From Betaproteobacteria bacterium UBA1934 (GTDB lineage Bacteria > Pseudomonadota > Gammaproteobacteria > Burkholderiales > Rhodocyclaceae), in the NCBI GenBank assembly GCA_002337055.1, contig DDFG01000001.1, positions 334,769 through 398,768 on the forward strand: a DNA stretch of 64,000 nucleotides. The letters run 5' to 3'. The position numbers and the translations under genes were made by a program. This document shows positions 52,332 to 61,314 of the stretch, piece after piece (position 1 is the stretch's first letter; each line of letters opens with the position of its first letter). Below the pieces are notes generated by a model, which worked only from the letters and a program-made list of their open reading frames with translations, made no database searches and had not been told where the DNA came from.

Positions 52332-52820
52332 ATGGGTGCGATGAAGGAAATCATCAACAGCCTCTTCCTGAAGGAGCTGTTCAAGGGCATGGCGGTGACG
52401 GGCAAGTATTTCTTCGCCCGCAAGATCACTGTGCAATACCCCGAAGAAAAGACGCCGCAGAGCTTCCGCTTTCGTGGCTTGCACGCCCTGCGCCGCTACG
52501 AGAATGGCGAGGAACGCTGCATTGCCTGCAAACTCTGCGAGGCGGTCTGCCCGGCGCTGGCCATCACTATCGAGGCCGAACCGCGCGCCGACGGCTCCCG
52601 CCGCACGACCCGCTACGACATTGACCTGACCAAATGCATTTTCTGCGGTTTCTGCGAAGAAGCTTGCCCGGTCGATGCCATCGTTGAAACCCGCATTTTC
52701 GAGTACCACGGCGAAAAGCGCGGCGATCTTCACTATACCAAGCAGATGCTGCTCGCCAATGGCGACCGCTACGAAGCGCAGATCGCCAAGGATCGCGCCA
52801 ACGACGCCGCCTATCGATAA
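52332..52820 (+). CDS. nuoI: NADH-quinone oxidoreductase subunit I
   Basis: 162 residues. Two [4Fe-4S] ferredoxin motifs: CIACKLCEAVCP and CIFCGFCEEACP, binding clusters N6a and N6b that pass electrons to NuoB. An amphipathic N-terminus (about 10-30) docks it on the membrane arm. Confidence 0.98.
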   Translation: MGAMKEIINSLFLKELFKGMAVTGKYFFARKITVQYPEEKTPQSFRFRGLHALRRYENGEERCIACKLCEAVCPALAITIEAEPRADGSRRTTRYDIDLTKCIFCGFCEEACPVDAIVETRIFEYHGEKRGDLHYTKQMLLANGDRYEAQIAKDRANDAAYR

Positions 52821-52832
52821 CGAGACAAGACG

Positions 52833-53429
52833 ATGGATATCCCCACCCTGACCTTCTTCGCTTTTGCTGCCGTCCTGATCTTCGCTAGCATGCGCGTGAT
52901 CACGGCGCGTAACCCGGTCCACGCGGCGCTGCACTTGATCCTCGCGTTTTTTACCTGTGGCGCTATCTGGGCGCTCTTGCAAGCGGAATTCCTGGCCATC
53001 GCGATCATCTTGGTTTATGTCGGTGCCGTGATGGTGCTTTTCCTGTTCGTCGTGATGATGCTCGATATCAACATGGATCGCATTCGGCAAGGGTTCTGGA
53101 AGCATCTTCCCCTGGGGGTCGTGATCGGCCTGCTGATGGTGCTTGAAATGGGCATGGTGCTGGGCAGCCGCTACTTCCAAGTGCCGGCGGCCGATGCCAT
53201 CGAGCCGGCCAATGTTTCTAACGTAAAGACGCTGGGCGCGCTGATGTTCAGCGACTACGTCTATCCCTTCGAGCTGGCATCCATCGTGCTGCTGGTCGGC
53301 ATGATCGCCGCCATCGTGCTGACTCATCGCGGTCCGAAGAATACTAAGTACATCAATCCGTCCAAGCAGATTGCGGTCAAGGCGCAGGATCGCGTCCGTG
53401 TGCTGCAAATGCCGGTTGAGAAAGAATGA
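52833..53429 (+). CDS. nuoJ: NADH-quinone oxidoreductase subunit J
   Basis: 198 residues, five membrane segments. VITARNPVHAALHLILAFF in its N-terminal part and LVYVGAVMVLFLFVVMML with the conserved pi-bulge helix identify it. It belongs to the proton-translocation path near NuoA/H/K. The C-terminal tail past residue 170 is hydrophilic. Confidence 0.97.
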   Translation: MDIPTLTFFAFAAVLIFASMRVITARNPVHAALHLILAFFTCGAIWALLQAEFLAIAIILVYVGAVMVLFLFVVMMLDINMDRIRQGFWKHLPLGVVIGLLMVLEMGMVLGSRYFQVPAADAIEPANVSNVKTLGALMFSDYVYPFELASIVLLVGMIAAIVLTHRGPKNTKYINPSKQIAVKAQDRVRVLQMPVEKE

Positions 53430-53442
53430 GGCTGGGATCGTC

Positions 53443-53754
53443 ATGCTGACCCTTACCCTTTCGCATTTTCTGATCCTCGGCGCGATCCTGTTTGCGATCA
53501 GCGTCGTGGGCATTTTCCTGAACCGCAAGAACCTGCTGGTGCTGCTGATGGCCATCGAGCTTATGCTGCTGGCCGTGAATATGAATTTCGTGGCCTTCTC
53601 GCATTTCCTTGGCGATCTTTCAGGCCAGTTGTTCGTTTTCTTCATCCTGACCGTCGCGGCGGCTGAATCGGCCATCGGCCTGGCCATCCTGATCGTCCTG
53701 TTCCGCAACCTGAAGAGCATCCACGTCGATGATCTGGGCAGCCTGAAGGGATAA
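53443..53754 (+). CDS. nuoK: NADH-quinone oxidoreductase subunit K
   Basis: 103 residues from ATG 53443. Three membrane segments, MRP-like. The two conserved Glu lie in LLMAIELMLLAVN and TVAAAESAIGLAI, both part of the proton channel. 13 bases after nuoJ. The frame stays open into nuoJ upstream, but that part is only overlap. Confidence 0.97.
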   Translation: MLTLTLSHFLILGAILFAISVVGIFLNRKNLLVLLMAIELMLLAVNMNFVAFSHFLGDLSGQLFVFFILTVAAAESAIGLAILIVLFRNLKSIHVDDLGSLKG

Positions 53755-53762
53755 GCGTCATC

Positions 53763-55787
53763 ATGGAAATGAAAAACCTCTATCTGCTCGTTCCCCTGGC
53801 GCCGCTGATCGGCGCCCTCATCGCCGGTCTGTTCTGCCGAGTGATCCCGCGCTGGCTGGCACATACGGTGACCATCGCCGGCGTCGCGATCGCCTTTGCA
53901 GCGTCCGTGATGATTTTTCAGGATGTGCAGGCCGGCCACGTCTTCAACGGCACGGCCTATTCCTGGTTGACCAGCGGCGATTACAAGTTTGAAGTCGGCT
54001 TCCTGATCGACAGCCTGACGGTGACCATGATGCTGGTCGTGACCTTTGTGTCGCTGATGGTGCATATCTACACCATCGGCTACATGCACGACGATCCGGG
54101 CTACAACCGCTTCTTCTCGTACATCTCGCTCTTTACCTTCTCGATGCTGATGCTGGTGATGAGCAACAACTTCATGCAGTTGTTCTTCGGCTGGGAAGCG
54201 GTGGGTCTCGTCTCCTACCTGCTGATCGGTTTCTGGTATACCCGTCCGACCGCGATCTATGCCAACCTCAAGGCTTTTCTGGTCAACCGGGTCGGCGATT
54301 TCGGTTTCATCCTCGGCATCGGCCTGATCCTGGCGCATTTCGGTAGCCTCGACTACGCCACGGTGTTCAAGAAAGCGCCGGAATTCGCGGCCGCCACGAT
54401 CAACATCTGGGGTACGGCCGACTGGTCGCTGCTGACGGTCACCTGCATCTGCCTGTTCATCGGCGCGATGGGCAAGTCGGCGCAGGTACCGCTGCATGTC
54501 TGGTTGCCCGATTCGATGGAAGGCCCGACCCCGATTTCGGCGCTGATCCACGCCGCGACGATGGTGACGGCGGGCATCTTCATGGTATCGCGCATGTCGC
54601 CGCTGTTCGAGCTGTCTACGACGGCGCTCTCCTTCGTCATCGTCATCGGCGCCATCACCGCGCTGTTCATGGGATTCCTCGGCATCATCCAGAACGACAT
54701 CAAGCGCGTCGTGGCCTATTCGACCCTGTCGCAGCTCGGTTACATGACTGTGGCGCTCGGCGCTTCGGCCTACTCGGTGGCCATCTTCCACCTCATGACG
54801 CACGCCTTCTTCAAGGCGCTGCTGTTCCTGGCGGCGGGTTCTGTCATCATCGGCATGCACCACGATCAGGACATCCGCAACATGGGCGGCCTGAGAAAGT
54901 ACATGCCGATCACCTGGATCACTTCCCTGGTCGGTTCGCTGGCGCTGATCGGTACGCCTTTCCTCTCCGGCTTCTATTCCAAGGATTCGATCATTGAGGC
55001 GGTGCAACTGGCGCACATCCCGGGATCGACTTTCGCCTATTACTGCGTGCTAGCGGGTGTTTTCGTCACTGCCTTCTATTCTTTTCGTATGTATTTCCTG
55101 GTCTTCCACGGCGAAGAACGTTTCGGGAAGGGCCATCACGATCATCACGATGACCACGATGACGAGGAAGCCTCCGCCGACCATCACCACGGCCTCGCAC
55201 CGGGCGAAAAGCCGCACGAGACCCCCTGGGTCGTCTGGTTGCCGCTGGTGTTGCTGGCCATTCCGTCCGTCGCCATTGGCTATCTGACGATCCAGCCGAT
55301 GCTCTATGGCGACTTCTTCCAGGGAGCCATCGTCATCGATGCCGAGGCGCATCCCGCCATGCACCATCTGGCGGAGGAGTTCCACGGCGCCGTGGCCATG
55401 GGAATACATGCGCTGACCAGCCTGCCCTTCTTCCTGGCGCTCGCCGGAGTGGTGCTGGCCTGGTTCTTCTATATGAAGCGGCCTGATATTCCGGCCGCGA
55501 TCCAGCGGAAATTCTCCGGGCTCTATACGCTACTCGACAACAAATATTACTTCGACCGCTTCAACGAAATCGTCTTCGCTGGTGGCGCCCGCCTGCTCGG
55601 CAAGGGACTGTGGAAAGGCGGTGACGTCGGCGTGATCGACGGCGTGATCATCAACGGCTCAGCCCGCCTAGTCGGGTTCGTGGCCAACATCACCCGCCTG
55701 TTTCAGACTGGCTACATGTATCACTACGCCTTCATGATGATCATTGGCCTAGTTGTGCTGATGAGCATTTGGATCAACCGCGCCTAA
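53763..55787 (+). CDS. nuoL: NADH-quinone oxidoreductase subunit L
   Basis: 674 residues. Distal antiporter-like pump with about 16 helices and the long lateral helix at the C-terminal side. LFFGWEAVGLVSYLLIGFW, HVWLPDSMEGPTPISALIHAATMV and SQLGYM are standard. A His/Asp-rich loop at about residues 455-480 (GHHDHHDDHDDEE, then DHHHG) is an insert between transmembrane parts; similar His-rich loops occur in other betaproteobacterial NuoL. Confidence 0.97.
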   Translation: MEMKNLYLLVPLAPLIGALIAGLFCRVIPRWLAHTVTIAGVAIAFAASVMIFQDVQAGHVFNGTAYSWLTSGDYKFEVGFLIDSLTVTMMLVVTFVSLMVHIYTIGYMHDDPGYNRFFSYISLFTFSMLMLVMSNNFMQLFFGWEAVGLVSYLLIGFWYTRPTAIYANLKAFLVNRVGDFGFILGIGLILAHFGSLDYATVFKKAPEFAAATINIWGTADWSLLTVTCICLFIGAMGKSAQVPLHVWLPDSMEGPTPISALIHAATMVTAGIFMVSRMSPLFELSTTALSFVIVIGAITALFMGFLGIIQNDIKRVVAYSTLSQLGYMTVALGASAYSVAIFHLMTHAFFKALLFLAAGSVIIGMHHDQDIRNMGGLRKYMPITWITSLVGSLALIGTPFLSGFYSKDSIIEAVQLAHIPGSTFAYYCVLAGVFVTAFYSFRMYFLVFHGEERFGKGHHDHHDDHDDEEASADHHHGLAPGEKPHETPWVVWLPLVLLAIPSVAIGYLTIQPMLYGDFFQGAIVIDAEAHPAMHHLAEEFHGAVAMGIHALTSLPFFLALAGVVLAWFFYMKRPDIPAAIQRKFSGLYTLLDNKYYFDRFNEIVFAGGARLLGKGLWKGGDVGVIDGVIINGSARLVGFVANITRLFQTGYMYHYAFMMIIGLVVLMSIWINRA

Positions 55788-55808
55788 GGCAGAAAAGCAA
55801 GGAATAAC

Positions 55809-57293
55809 ATGTCGTCTTACCCGCTGCTTTCCCTCGCGATCTGGATACCGATTTTTGCTGGCCTGATCGTCCTGCTCACCGGTTCGGATCGAAATGCGCC
55901 ACTGGCTCGTGGTTTGGCTTTGCTCGGTGCCGTGCTGGGTTTTGTCGTGACCATTCCGCTATGGATGGGGTTTAACATCAGCAACGGTGGCATGCAGTTC
56001 GTCGAAGTGACCAGCTGGATTCCGCGCTTCAGCATCAATTACCACCTCGGCGTCGATGGCATCTCGATGCTCTTCGTGCTGCTCAACAGCTTCATCACCA
56101 TCACTGTGGTGCTGGCGGGTTGGCAGGTAATCGAAGAGAAGGTCGCGCAGTACAACGCCGCCTTCCTGATCATGTCGGGCTTGATGAACGGCATTTTTTG
56201 CGCGCTCGATGGCGTGCTGTTCTACGTCTTCTTTGAGGCCTCGTTGATTCCGCTCTACCTGATCATCGGTGTCTGGGGCGGTCCCAACCGCGTGTACGCC
56301 GCCTTCAAGTTCTTCCTCTATACCCTGGCCGGTTCGCTGCTGTTCCTGATCGCGCTGATCTACCTGTTCGTGCAGTCCGGCTACAGTTTCTCGATCCTCG
56401 ACTGGCACCAGCTGCCGCTGCCGATGAATGCCCAGATCTGGCTGTTCCTCGCCTTCCTGGTCGCGTTTGCAGTCAAGGTGCCGATGTGGCCGGTGCATAC
56501 CTGGTTGCCGGATGCGCACGTCGAAGCGCCGACCGGCGGCTCGGTCGTGCTGGCGGCCATCGCCCTGAAGCTCGGTGCCTACGGTTTCCTGAGGTTCTCG
56601 CTGCCCATCGCGCCCGATGCCTCCCACCATCTTTCCGGTTTCGTCATTACGCTGTCGCTGATCGCGGTGGTCTACATCGGCTTTGTGGCGCTGGTGCAGC
56701 AGGACATGAAGAAACTGGTCGCCTATTCGTCCATTTCGCACATGGGCTTCGTGACCTTGGGCTTCTTCATGTTCAGTGCCATCGGTATTGAGGGTGCGCT
56801 GATCCAGATGATTTCCCACGGCTTCGTGTCGGGTGCGATGTTCCTTTGTATCGGCGTCATGTACGACCGTATGCACAGCCGCCAGATCGCCGATTACGGT
56901 GGTGTGGTCAACACCATGCCGAAATTTGCCGCCCTGTTTATGCTCTTTGCGATGGCCAACTCCGGTTTGCCGGCGACCTCCGGGTTTGTGGGCGAGTTCA
57001 TGGTCATCCTGGGCGCGGTCAAGTTCAATTTCTGGGTGGCTTTCATCGCCGCAACGACCATGATCGTGGGTGCAGCCTACACCCTGTGGATGTACAAGCG
57101 GGTGATTTTTGGCGACGTTGCCAATGACCACGTCGCCGAACTCAAGGATATCAACGCCCGCGAATTCTTCGTGCTCGCGCTGCTTGCCGCGTGCGTATTG
57201 TGGATGGGTGTTTACCCGCTGCCTTTCACCGACGTGATGCACGCCTCGGTCAATGACCTCTTGCAGCACGTGGCCAACAGCAAAATCAAGTAA
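55809..57293 (+). CDS. nuoM: NADH-quinone oxidoreductase subunit M
   Basis: 494 residues, about 14 membrane segments. Antiporter-like proton pump. The functional Glu lies in YVFFEASLIPLYLIIG and the key Lys in AVKVPMWPVHTWLPDAHVEAPT. SISHMGFVTLG is also typical. Complete. Confidence 0.97.
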   Translation: MSSYPLLSLAIWIPIFAGLIVLLTGSDRNAPLARGLALLGAVLGFVVTIPLWMGFNISNGGMQFVEVTSWIPRFSINYHLGVDGISMLFVLLNSFITITVVLAGWQVIEEKVAQYNAAFLIMSGLMNGIFCALDGVLFYVFFEASLIPLYLIIGVWGGPNRVYAAFKFFLYTLAGSLLFLIALIYLFVQSGYSFSILDWHQLPLPMNAQIWLFLAFLVAFAVKVPMWPVHTWLPDAHVEAPTGGSVVLAAIALKLGAYGFLRFSLPIAPDASHHLSGFVITLSLIAVVYIGFVALVQQDMKKLVAYSSISHMGFVTLGFFMFSAIGIEGALIQMISHGFVSGAMFLCIGVMYDRMHSRQIADYGGVVNTMPKFAALFMLFAMANSGLPATSGFVGEFMVILGAVKFNFWVAFIAATTMIVGAAYTLWMYKRVIFGDVANDHVAELKDINAREFFVLALLAACVLWMGVYPLPFTDVMHASVNDLLQHVANSKIK

Positions 57294-57305
57294 ACGGACG
57301 CCGAC

Positions 57306-58799
57306 ATGTTCGAGAATTTCGTAGTCCCCAATCTCCTACCCGCGCTGCCGGAATTGTTTTTGACCACCATGGCGCTGGTGATCCTGATGCTCGATCTTGT
57401 CGTCAAGAGTCCGCGCCGCACGCCGATTTTTGTATTGACCCAGGCGACACTGGTTGTTTGCGCGCTAATCCAATTGGTCACCAGTACCGGCGAGGTTGCC
57501 TTTACGTTCAGCAACATGTTCGTCGACGACTTGATGGCGGATGTGCTGAAGTTCTTCCTCTATGCGACGGTGATCGTCGTGTTGTTCTACTCGCGAGGCT
57601 ATGTGCTTGACCGGGAGCCGATGGCCAAGGGTGAGTTCTACGTGCTCGCATTGTTTGCGACGCTGGGCATGATGGTCATGATTTCGGCCAATCATTTCCT
57701 GACGCTCTATCTCGGTCTTGAACTGCTGTCCTTGTCTCTCTATGCCATGGTCGCCATGAACCGCGACAGCGTCGTCTCGACCGAAGCTGCGATGAAATAC
57801 TTTGTGCTCGGTGCGCTGGCGTCGGGCATGTTGCTCTACGGCATGTCGATGATTTACGGCGCGACCGGTACGCTAGAGATCACAGAATTGACTATGCGTC
57901 TGGCCTCCGGTGGTGCCAACAAGAGCGTGTTGATCTTCGGCCTCGTCTTTCTGGTGGCGGGTCTGGCTTTCAAGCTGGGCGTCGTACCTTTCCACATGTG
58001 GATACCGGATGTCTATCACGGTGCGCCGACCGGTGTGACTCTGTTCATCGGTTCCGCACCCAAGCTTGCAGCCTTTGCCATTGTCATGCGCTTGCTGGTC
58101 AGCGGTCTGTGGACCCTGGCAGCGGACTGGCAGAACATGCTGATGATTCTGGCGGTGCTGTCGATGGCAGTCGGCAACTTGGCGGCGATCGCGCAAACCA
58201 ATCTCAAGCGCATGCTGGCCTATTCCGCGATTTCGCATATGGGCTTCATGCTGCTGGGCATCGTGACAGGCGTGGTCGCCCGCAAATCAGGCGGGCCCGA
58301 CCCGGTGCTGGCCCTGAATGCCTACAGTTCGGCGATGTTCTACGTACTCGCCTACGTCATGATGACCGCCTGCGCCTTTGGCATGATCCTGCTGCTTGCG
58401 CGCGCCGGCTTCGAGGCGGATGAACTGGAAGATTTCAAGGGCCTGAACAAACGCAGTCCCTGGTTTGCCGGCATGATGCTGATCGTCATGTTCTCGATGG
58501 CCGGTATCCCCTTCTTCATCGGTTTCTTCGCCAAATTCTCGGTGTTGCAGGCGGTGGTTATTTCCGGGCAATACTGGCTTGCCATCGTCGCGGTGATCTT
58601 TTCGCTCATTGGCGCGTTTTACTACCTGCGCGTCGTCAAGATCATGTATTTCGATGCTCCGGTGGATACCACGCCGATTGCCGCGCCGCTTGACATGCGC
58701 GTGCTGGTGTCTGCCAATGGACTGGCCATCGCGTTGTTTGGGATATTCCCGCAATGGCTGATGTCCATCTGCGCGGCGGCGCTCAAGAATTCGCTCTGA
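57306..58799 (+). CDS. nuoN: NADH-quinone oxidoreductase subunit N
   Basis: 497 residues, about 14 membrane segments. Third antiporter-like pump. Glu in LGLELLSLSLYAMVA, Lys in GLAFKLGVVPFHMWIPDVYHGAPT, and SAISHMGFMLLGI. It closes the 14-gene nuo operon and is followed by a terminator. Confidence 0.97.
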   Translation: MFENFVVPNLLPALPELFLTTMALVILMLDLVVKSPRRTPIFVLTQATLVVCALIQLVTSTGEVAFTFSNMFVDDLMADVLKFFLYATVIVVLFYSRGYVLDREPMAKGEFYVLALFATLGMMVMISANHFLTLYLGLELLSLSLYAMVAMNRDSVVSTEAAMKYFVLGALASGMLLYGMSMIYGATGTLEITELTMRLASGGANKSVLIFGLVFLVAGLAFKLGVVPFHMWIPDVYHGAPTGVTLFIGSAPKLAAFAIVMRLLVSGLWTLAADWQNMLMILAVLSMAVGNLAAIAQTNLKRMLAYSAISHMGFMLLGIVTGVVARKSGGPDPVLALNAYSSAMFYVLAYVMMTACAFGMILLLARAGFEADELEDFKGLNKRSPWFAGMMLIVMFSMAGIPFFIGFFAKFSVLQAVVISGQYWLAIVAVIFSLIGAFYYLRVVKIMYFDAPVDTTPIAAPLDMRVLVSANGLAIALFGIFPQWLMSICAAALKNSL

Positions 58800-58825
58800 A
58801 TCCCGAACGCATTGCAACCCATTCC

Positions 58826-58852
58826 ACGCCCCGCTCTCGGGGCGTTGTTGCT
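58826..58852 (+). terminator. Rho-independent terminator after nuoN
   Basis: Stem ACGCCCC (58826-58832) and GGGGCGT (58839-58845), 6-base loop, then TGTTGCTT. It ends the complex I operon. The Nudix gene starts only 14 bases further on, so that gene depends on readthrough or on a promoter within this element. Confidence 0.78.
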
Positions 58853-58865
58853 TGAGGAGATGATC

Positions 58866-59423
58866 GTGGCAGAAGACCTTCATCTGGTCGAAACCGAACT
58901 CGACAGTCGCAGTGTTTTCGACGGTGCACTGCTGAAAGTGCGCAAGGACACTGTGCGATTGCCCAATGGCGAATCCTCGACACGCGAATATATCCGTCAT
59001 CTCGGCGCGGTGGTCATCATTCCGCTGCTGCCGGATGGGCGAATGGTGTTCGAGCGGCAATTCCGTTATCCCCTGCGTCGCGTTATCCTCGAACTGCCCG
59101 CTGGCAAGATCGATCCAGGTGAAGACATCCTGGTGACCGGGCAACGCGAATTGCGTGAAGAAACCGGGTATGAGGCCGACCACTGGCGGCATCTGGGTGT
59201 CACGCATCCGTGTGTGGGCTATTCCGACGAACGCATCGAAATCTTCCTCGCCAGCGGATTGCGTTTTGCGGGGGAGCAGGCGCTCGATCACAATGAATTC
59301 ATCGAGATCGTGCAACTGACACACGACGAAGCCGCTGCGGCGGTGCGCGAGGGTGCCATTACCGACGGCAAGACCGTCACGGCTCTTTATTGGGCCGAAA
59401 AGGTGGCGCGGGAAGGTTGGTAA
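58866..59423 (+). CDS. nudF: Nudix hydrolase, probable ADP-ribose pyrophosphatase
   Basis: 185 residues from GTG 58866, chosen because GAGGAGA (58855-58861) stands at the right distance; ATG 58860 overlaps that site. The Nudix box reads GKIDPGED then RELREETGY and matches GX5EX7REUXEEXGU. FERQFRYPLRRVILELPAG ahead of it is typical of ADP-ribose pyrophosphatases. It cleaves ADP-ribose to AMP and ribose-5-phosphate, limiting free ADP-ribose. Substrate is by family similarity. It converges with the lipoprotein gene. Confidence 0.88.
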   Translation: MAEDLHLVETELDSRSVFDGALLKVRKDTVRLPNGESSTREYIRHLGAVVIIPLLPDGRMVFERQFRYPLRRVILELPAGKIDPGEDILVTGQRELREETGYEADHWRHLGVTHPCVGYSDERIEIFLASGLRFAGEQALDHNEFIEIVQLTHDEAAAAVREGAITDGKTVTALYWAEKVAREGW

Positions 59424-59429
59424 AGCCTT

Positions 59430-59454
59430 GCGGAAGCCGCGGCGCGGCCTCCGC
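59430..59454. terminator. Hairpin between convergent Nudix and lipoprotein genes
   Basis: Arms GCGGAAGCCGC (59430-59440) and GCGGCCTCCGC (59444-59454) pair with one mismatch around GGC. It sits between two convergent stops and may end both transcripts, but neither side has a T-run, so it is a weak call. Confidence 0.4.
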
Positions 59455-59472
59455 ACTGCTAGGAAATCGGGA

Positions 59473-59898
59473 TCAGTTACGCGTGGCGTCCAGATCGCCC
59501 ACAAAACCACCTGCCGACCAGCTGCCGCGCAATACCTTCTCGTTGCGCAATTTCAGCTTGAACTCCATGCCAGATGCCTGCTTGGCGATCAGTTGGCCTT
59601 TTTCGACGCCGGCGCTGGCGAGCGCTTCTTTGGTGTCGCCCTTGGCTGTGCCGTAGAAATGTCCTTCGCCCTTAACGCTGGTTCCTTGAGCTTCGTTGAT
59701 CAGCAGCACGAACTTGCCGCTGTATTGCCCGATGCTCCAGGTGCCGGTCCATTCCCCCTTCAACTTTGCAGCCAGTTCGGCGTCGGTCATGGCGGCGACG
59801 GCCGCCGATGCGGGCGTCGCCGGGTCGGTGCTTGCGCAACCGCCGAGGAAAAGCGAAGCGGTCAACGTAGCGGCGGCCCATTTGAGTGCTTGTTGCAT
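59473..59898 (-). CDS. Small lipoprotein of unknown function
   Basis: 141 residues from ATG 59898, behind AAGGGAAG. Lipoprotein signal with LGGC, Cys21. The mature part has an Ala/Thr-rich linker and then a predicted all-beta region (about 47-141) with GEWTGTWSIGQYSGKFVLLI and repeated Gly-rich strands, possibly lipocalin-like. I do not recognise the family. It has its own sigma-70 promoter. Confidence 0.8.
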   Translation of the reverse strand: MQQALKWAAATLTASLFLGGCASTDPATPASAAVAAMTDAELAAKLKGEWTGTWSIGQYSGKFVLLINEAQGTSVKGEGHFYGTAKGDTKEALASAGVEKGQLIAKQASGMEFKLKLRNEKVLRGSWSAGGFVGDLDATRN

Positions 59899-59931
59899 AG
59901 TTGTCTTCCCTTGTGGTTTTGTAGAAACCCA

Positions 59932-59960
59932 ATTATAGGGAGTCAGGCCATCTCTCACAA
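59932..59960 (-). promoter_or_regulatory. Sigma-70 promoter of the small lipoprotein gene
   Basis: On the minus strand: TTGTGA (59955-59960), 17-base spacer, TATAAT (59932-59937), a perfect -10. It is 33 bases before the ATG at 59898 and lies in the gap after smpB. Confidence 0.65.
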
Positions 59961-59982
59961 TTTGCCAAACGGGTAGGAAATC

Positions 59983-60432
59983 TCAGCGCTGTTTTTCCTT
60001 CATCAACCGATCTTGCTGACGCTTCCAGTCTTTTTCGGCGGCGGTGTCGCGTTTGTCGTGTTGTTTCTTACCCTTGGCCAAGCCGACTTCTGCCTTGATG
60101 CGTCCTCTGGCGTAATGAAGGTCCAACGGAATCAGTGCGTAACCAGCGCGCTCGACCTTGCCGATCAGTTTGTCGATTTCGCCGCCGTGCATCAACAACT
60201 TGCGTGTTCGCGTGGGGTCAGGCTGGATATGCGTCGACGCGGTGGGCAGGGCGGTGATATGCATGCCGACAATGAAGATCTCGCCAGACTTGATCACGAC
60301 ATAGGCTTCCTTGATGTTCGCGCGACCGGCCCGGATTGCTTTTACCTCCCAGCCTTCCAGCGCAATACCGGCTTCGATTTTCTCTTCGACGAAGTAGTCG
60401 TGAAACGCTTTTTTATTGACCGCAATGCTCAT
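59983..60432 (-). CDS. smpB: SsrA-binding protein SmpB
   Basis: 149 residues, about the usual size. SmpB binds tmRNA and brings it to stalled ribosomes for trans-translation. Landmarks: NKKAFHDYFVEEKIEAGIALEGWEVKAIR in pieces (EAGIALEGWEVK), GEIFIVGMHI, and the basic tail KGKKQHDKRDTAAEKDW. The tail becomes helical in the ribosome. Divergent from ratA across 58 bases. The tmRNA gene is not in this window. Confidence 0.98.
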   Translation of the reverse strand: MSIAVNKKAFHDYFVEEKIEAGIALEGWEVKAIRAGRANIKEAYVVIKSGEIFIVGMHITALPTASTHIQPDPTRTRKLLMHGGEIDKLIGKVERAGYALIPLDLHYARGRIKAEVGLAKGKKQHDKRDTAAEKDWKRQQDRLMKEKQR

Positions 60433-60490
60433 GCTGAGGGTTGATCACTTAAAATCACAATTTTACAGGAAACGGGGCGGCGCCTGATTC

Positions 60491-60934
60491 ATGGCCTTGG
60501 TGGAAAAGTCGGTACTGATCGAGCACTCGGCAGCGCAGATGTTCGATTTGGTGGAGCGCTGCGAGGATTATCCGCTCTTCCTGCCTTGGTGCGCACGTAG
60601 CGAGGTGCAATTCCGCGACGAACGCAAAACGGTGGCTACGCTGCACATTAACTACCATAGCATCAAATCGCATTTCACCACCGAGAACAGCAAGACGGCG
60701 CCGAACAATCTTGCGATCCGCCTGGTGGATGGCCCCTTCCGTCGTCTCGACGGAAACTGGCATTTTCGGCATCTTGCGGAAACGGCCTGTAAGGTGGAAT
60801 TTAGTTTGCATTACGATTTTTCCAGCAAGTTGTTTGAAAAGGCCATAGGGCCGGTTTTCAATCACATCGCCAACACTTTCGTCGAATCCTTTGTGCGGCG
60901 GGCGGGACAGGTCTATGGAGCAGGGCATGACTGA
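60491..60934 (+). CDS. ratA: RatA-type SRPBCC (START-like) protein
   Basis: 147 residues. Coenzyme Q-binding/START family: SAAQMFDLVERCEDYPLFLPWC and the C-terminal SSKLFEKAIGPVFNHIANTFVESFVRRA. In E. coli the homologue RatA was reported to affect 70S assembly and others of the family bind quinones; the role here is not shown by sequence. Standard partner of rnfH, divergent from smpB. Confidence 0.92.
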   Translation: MALVEKSVLIEHSAAQMFDLVERCEDYPLFLPWCARSEVQFRDERKTVATLHINYHSIKSHFTTENSKTAPNNLAIRLVDGPFRRLDGNWHFRHLAETACKVEFSLHYDFSSKLFEKAIGPVFNHIANTFVESFVRRAGQVYGAGHD

Positions 60935-61244
60935 AGAGCGTATCAGGATCGACGTATGTTATGCGCTTCCTGCGCGGCAAGACCTGGTGACGGTGCAATT
61001 GCCAGCGGGCAGCACGGTTCAACAGGCAGTAGAAGCCTCGGGCTTGCTCGCCAGGTACCCGGAAATCGAGCTTGGTAAAAACAAGGTTGGCATTTTCGCC
61101 AAGCTCGCCAAGCTCGACACGGCGCTGAGAGATCGCGATCGTGTTGAAATCTATCGCCCGCTGATTGCCGACCCGAAGGAGGTGCGCAAGCAGCGCGCCG
61201 CAGAAGGCAAGGTCATGAAGAAAGGTGCTGGCGAGGCGGAGTAG
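60927..61244 (+). CDS. rnfH: RnfH family ubiquitin-like protein
   Basis: 105 residues from ATG 60927, which overlaps the ratA stop by 8 bases. ATG 60915 is also possible but stands further inside ratA. UPF0125 features: RIDVCYALPARQ, LPAGSTVQQAVEAS, KVGIFAKLAKLDTALRDRDRVEIYRPLIADPKEVRKQR in pieces. Beta-grasp fold, function uncertain. The C-terminal tail is basic. Confidence 0.9.
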   Translation: MTEERIRIDVCYALPARQDLVTVQLPAGSTVQQAVEASGLLARYPEIELGKNKVGIFAKLAKLDTALRDRDRVEIYRPLIADPKEVRKQRAAEGKVMKKGAGEAE

Positions 61245-61314
61245 CCCAAGGATTTACACAGGCAAATCTTCCGAAACGGAGGCCTTTAGCCAGGTTTACG
61301 AAGCCGGCGCCTAC

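Noticed and set aside
52326..55016. Long open frame on the minus strand across nuoI-nuoL (about 890 codons).
   Set aside because: Antisense shadow of four real genes with low-complexity His/Arg/Asp composition and no recognisable motif.
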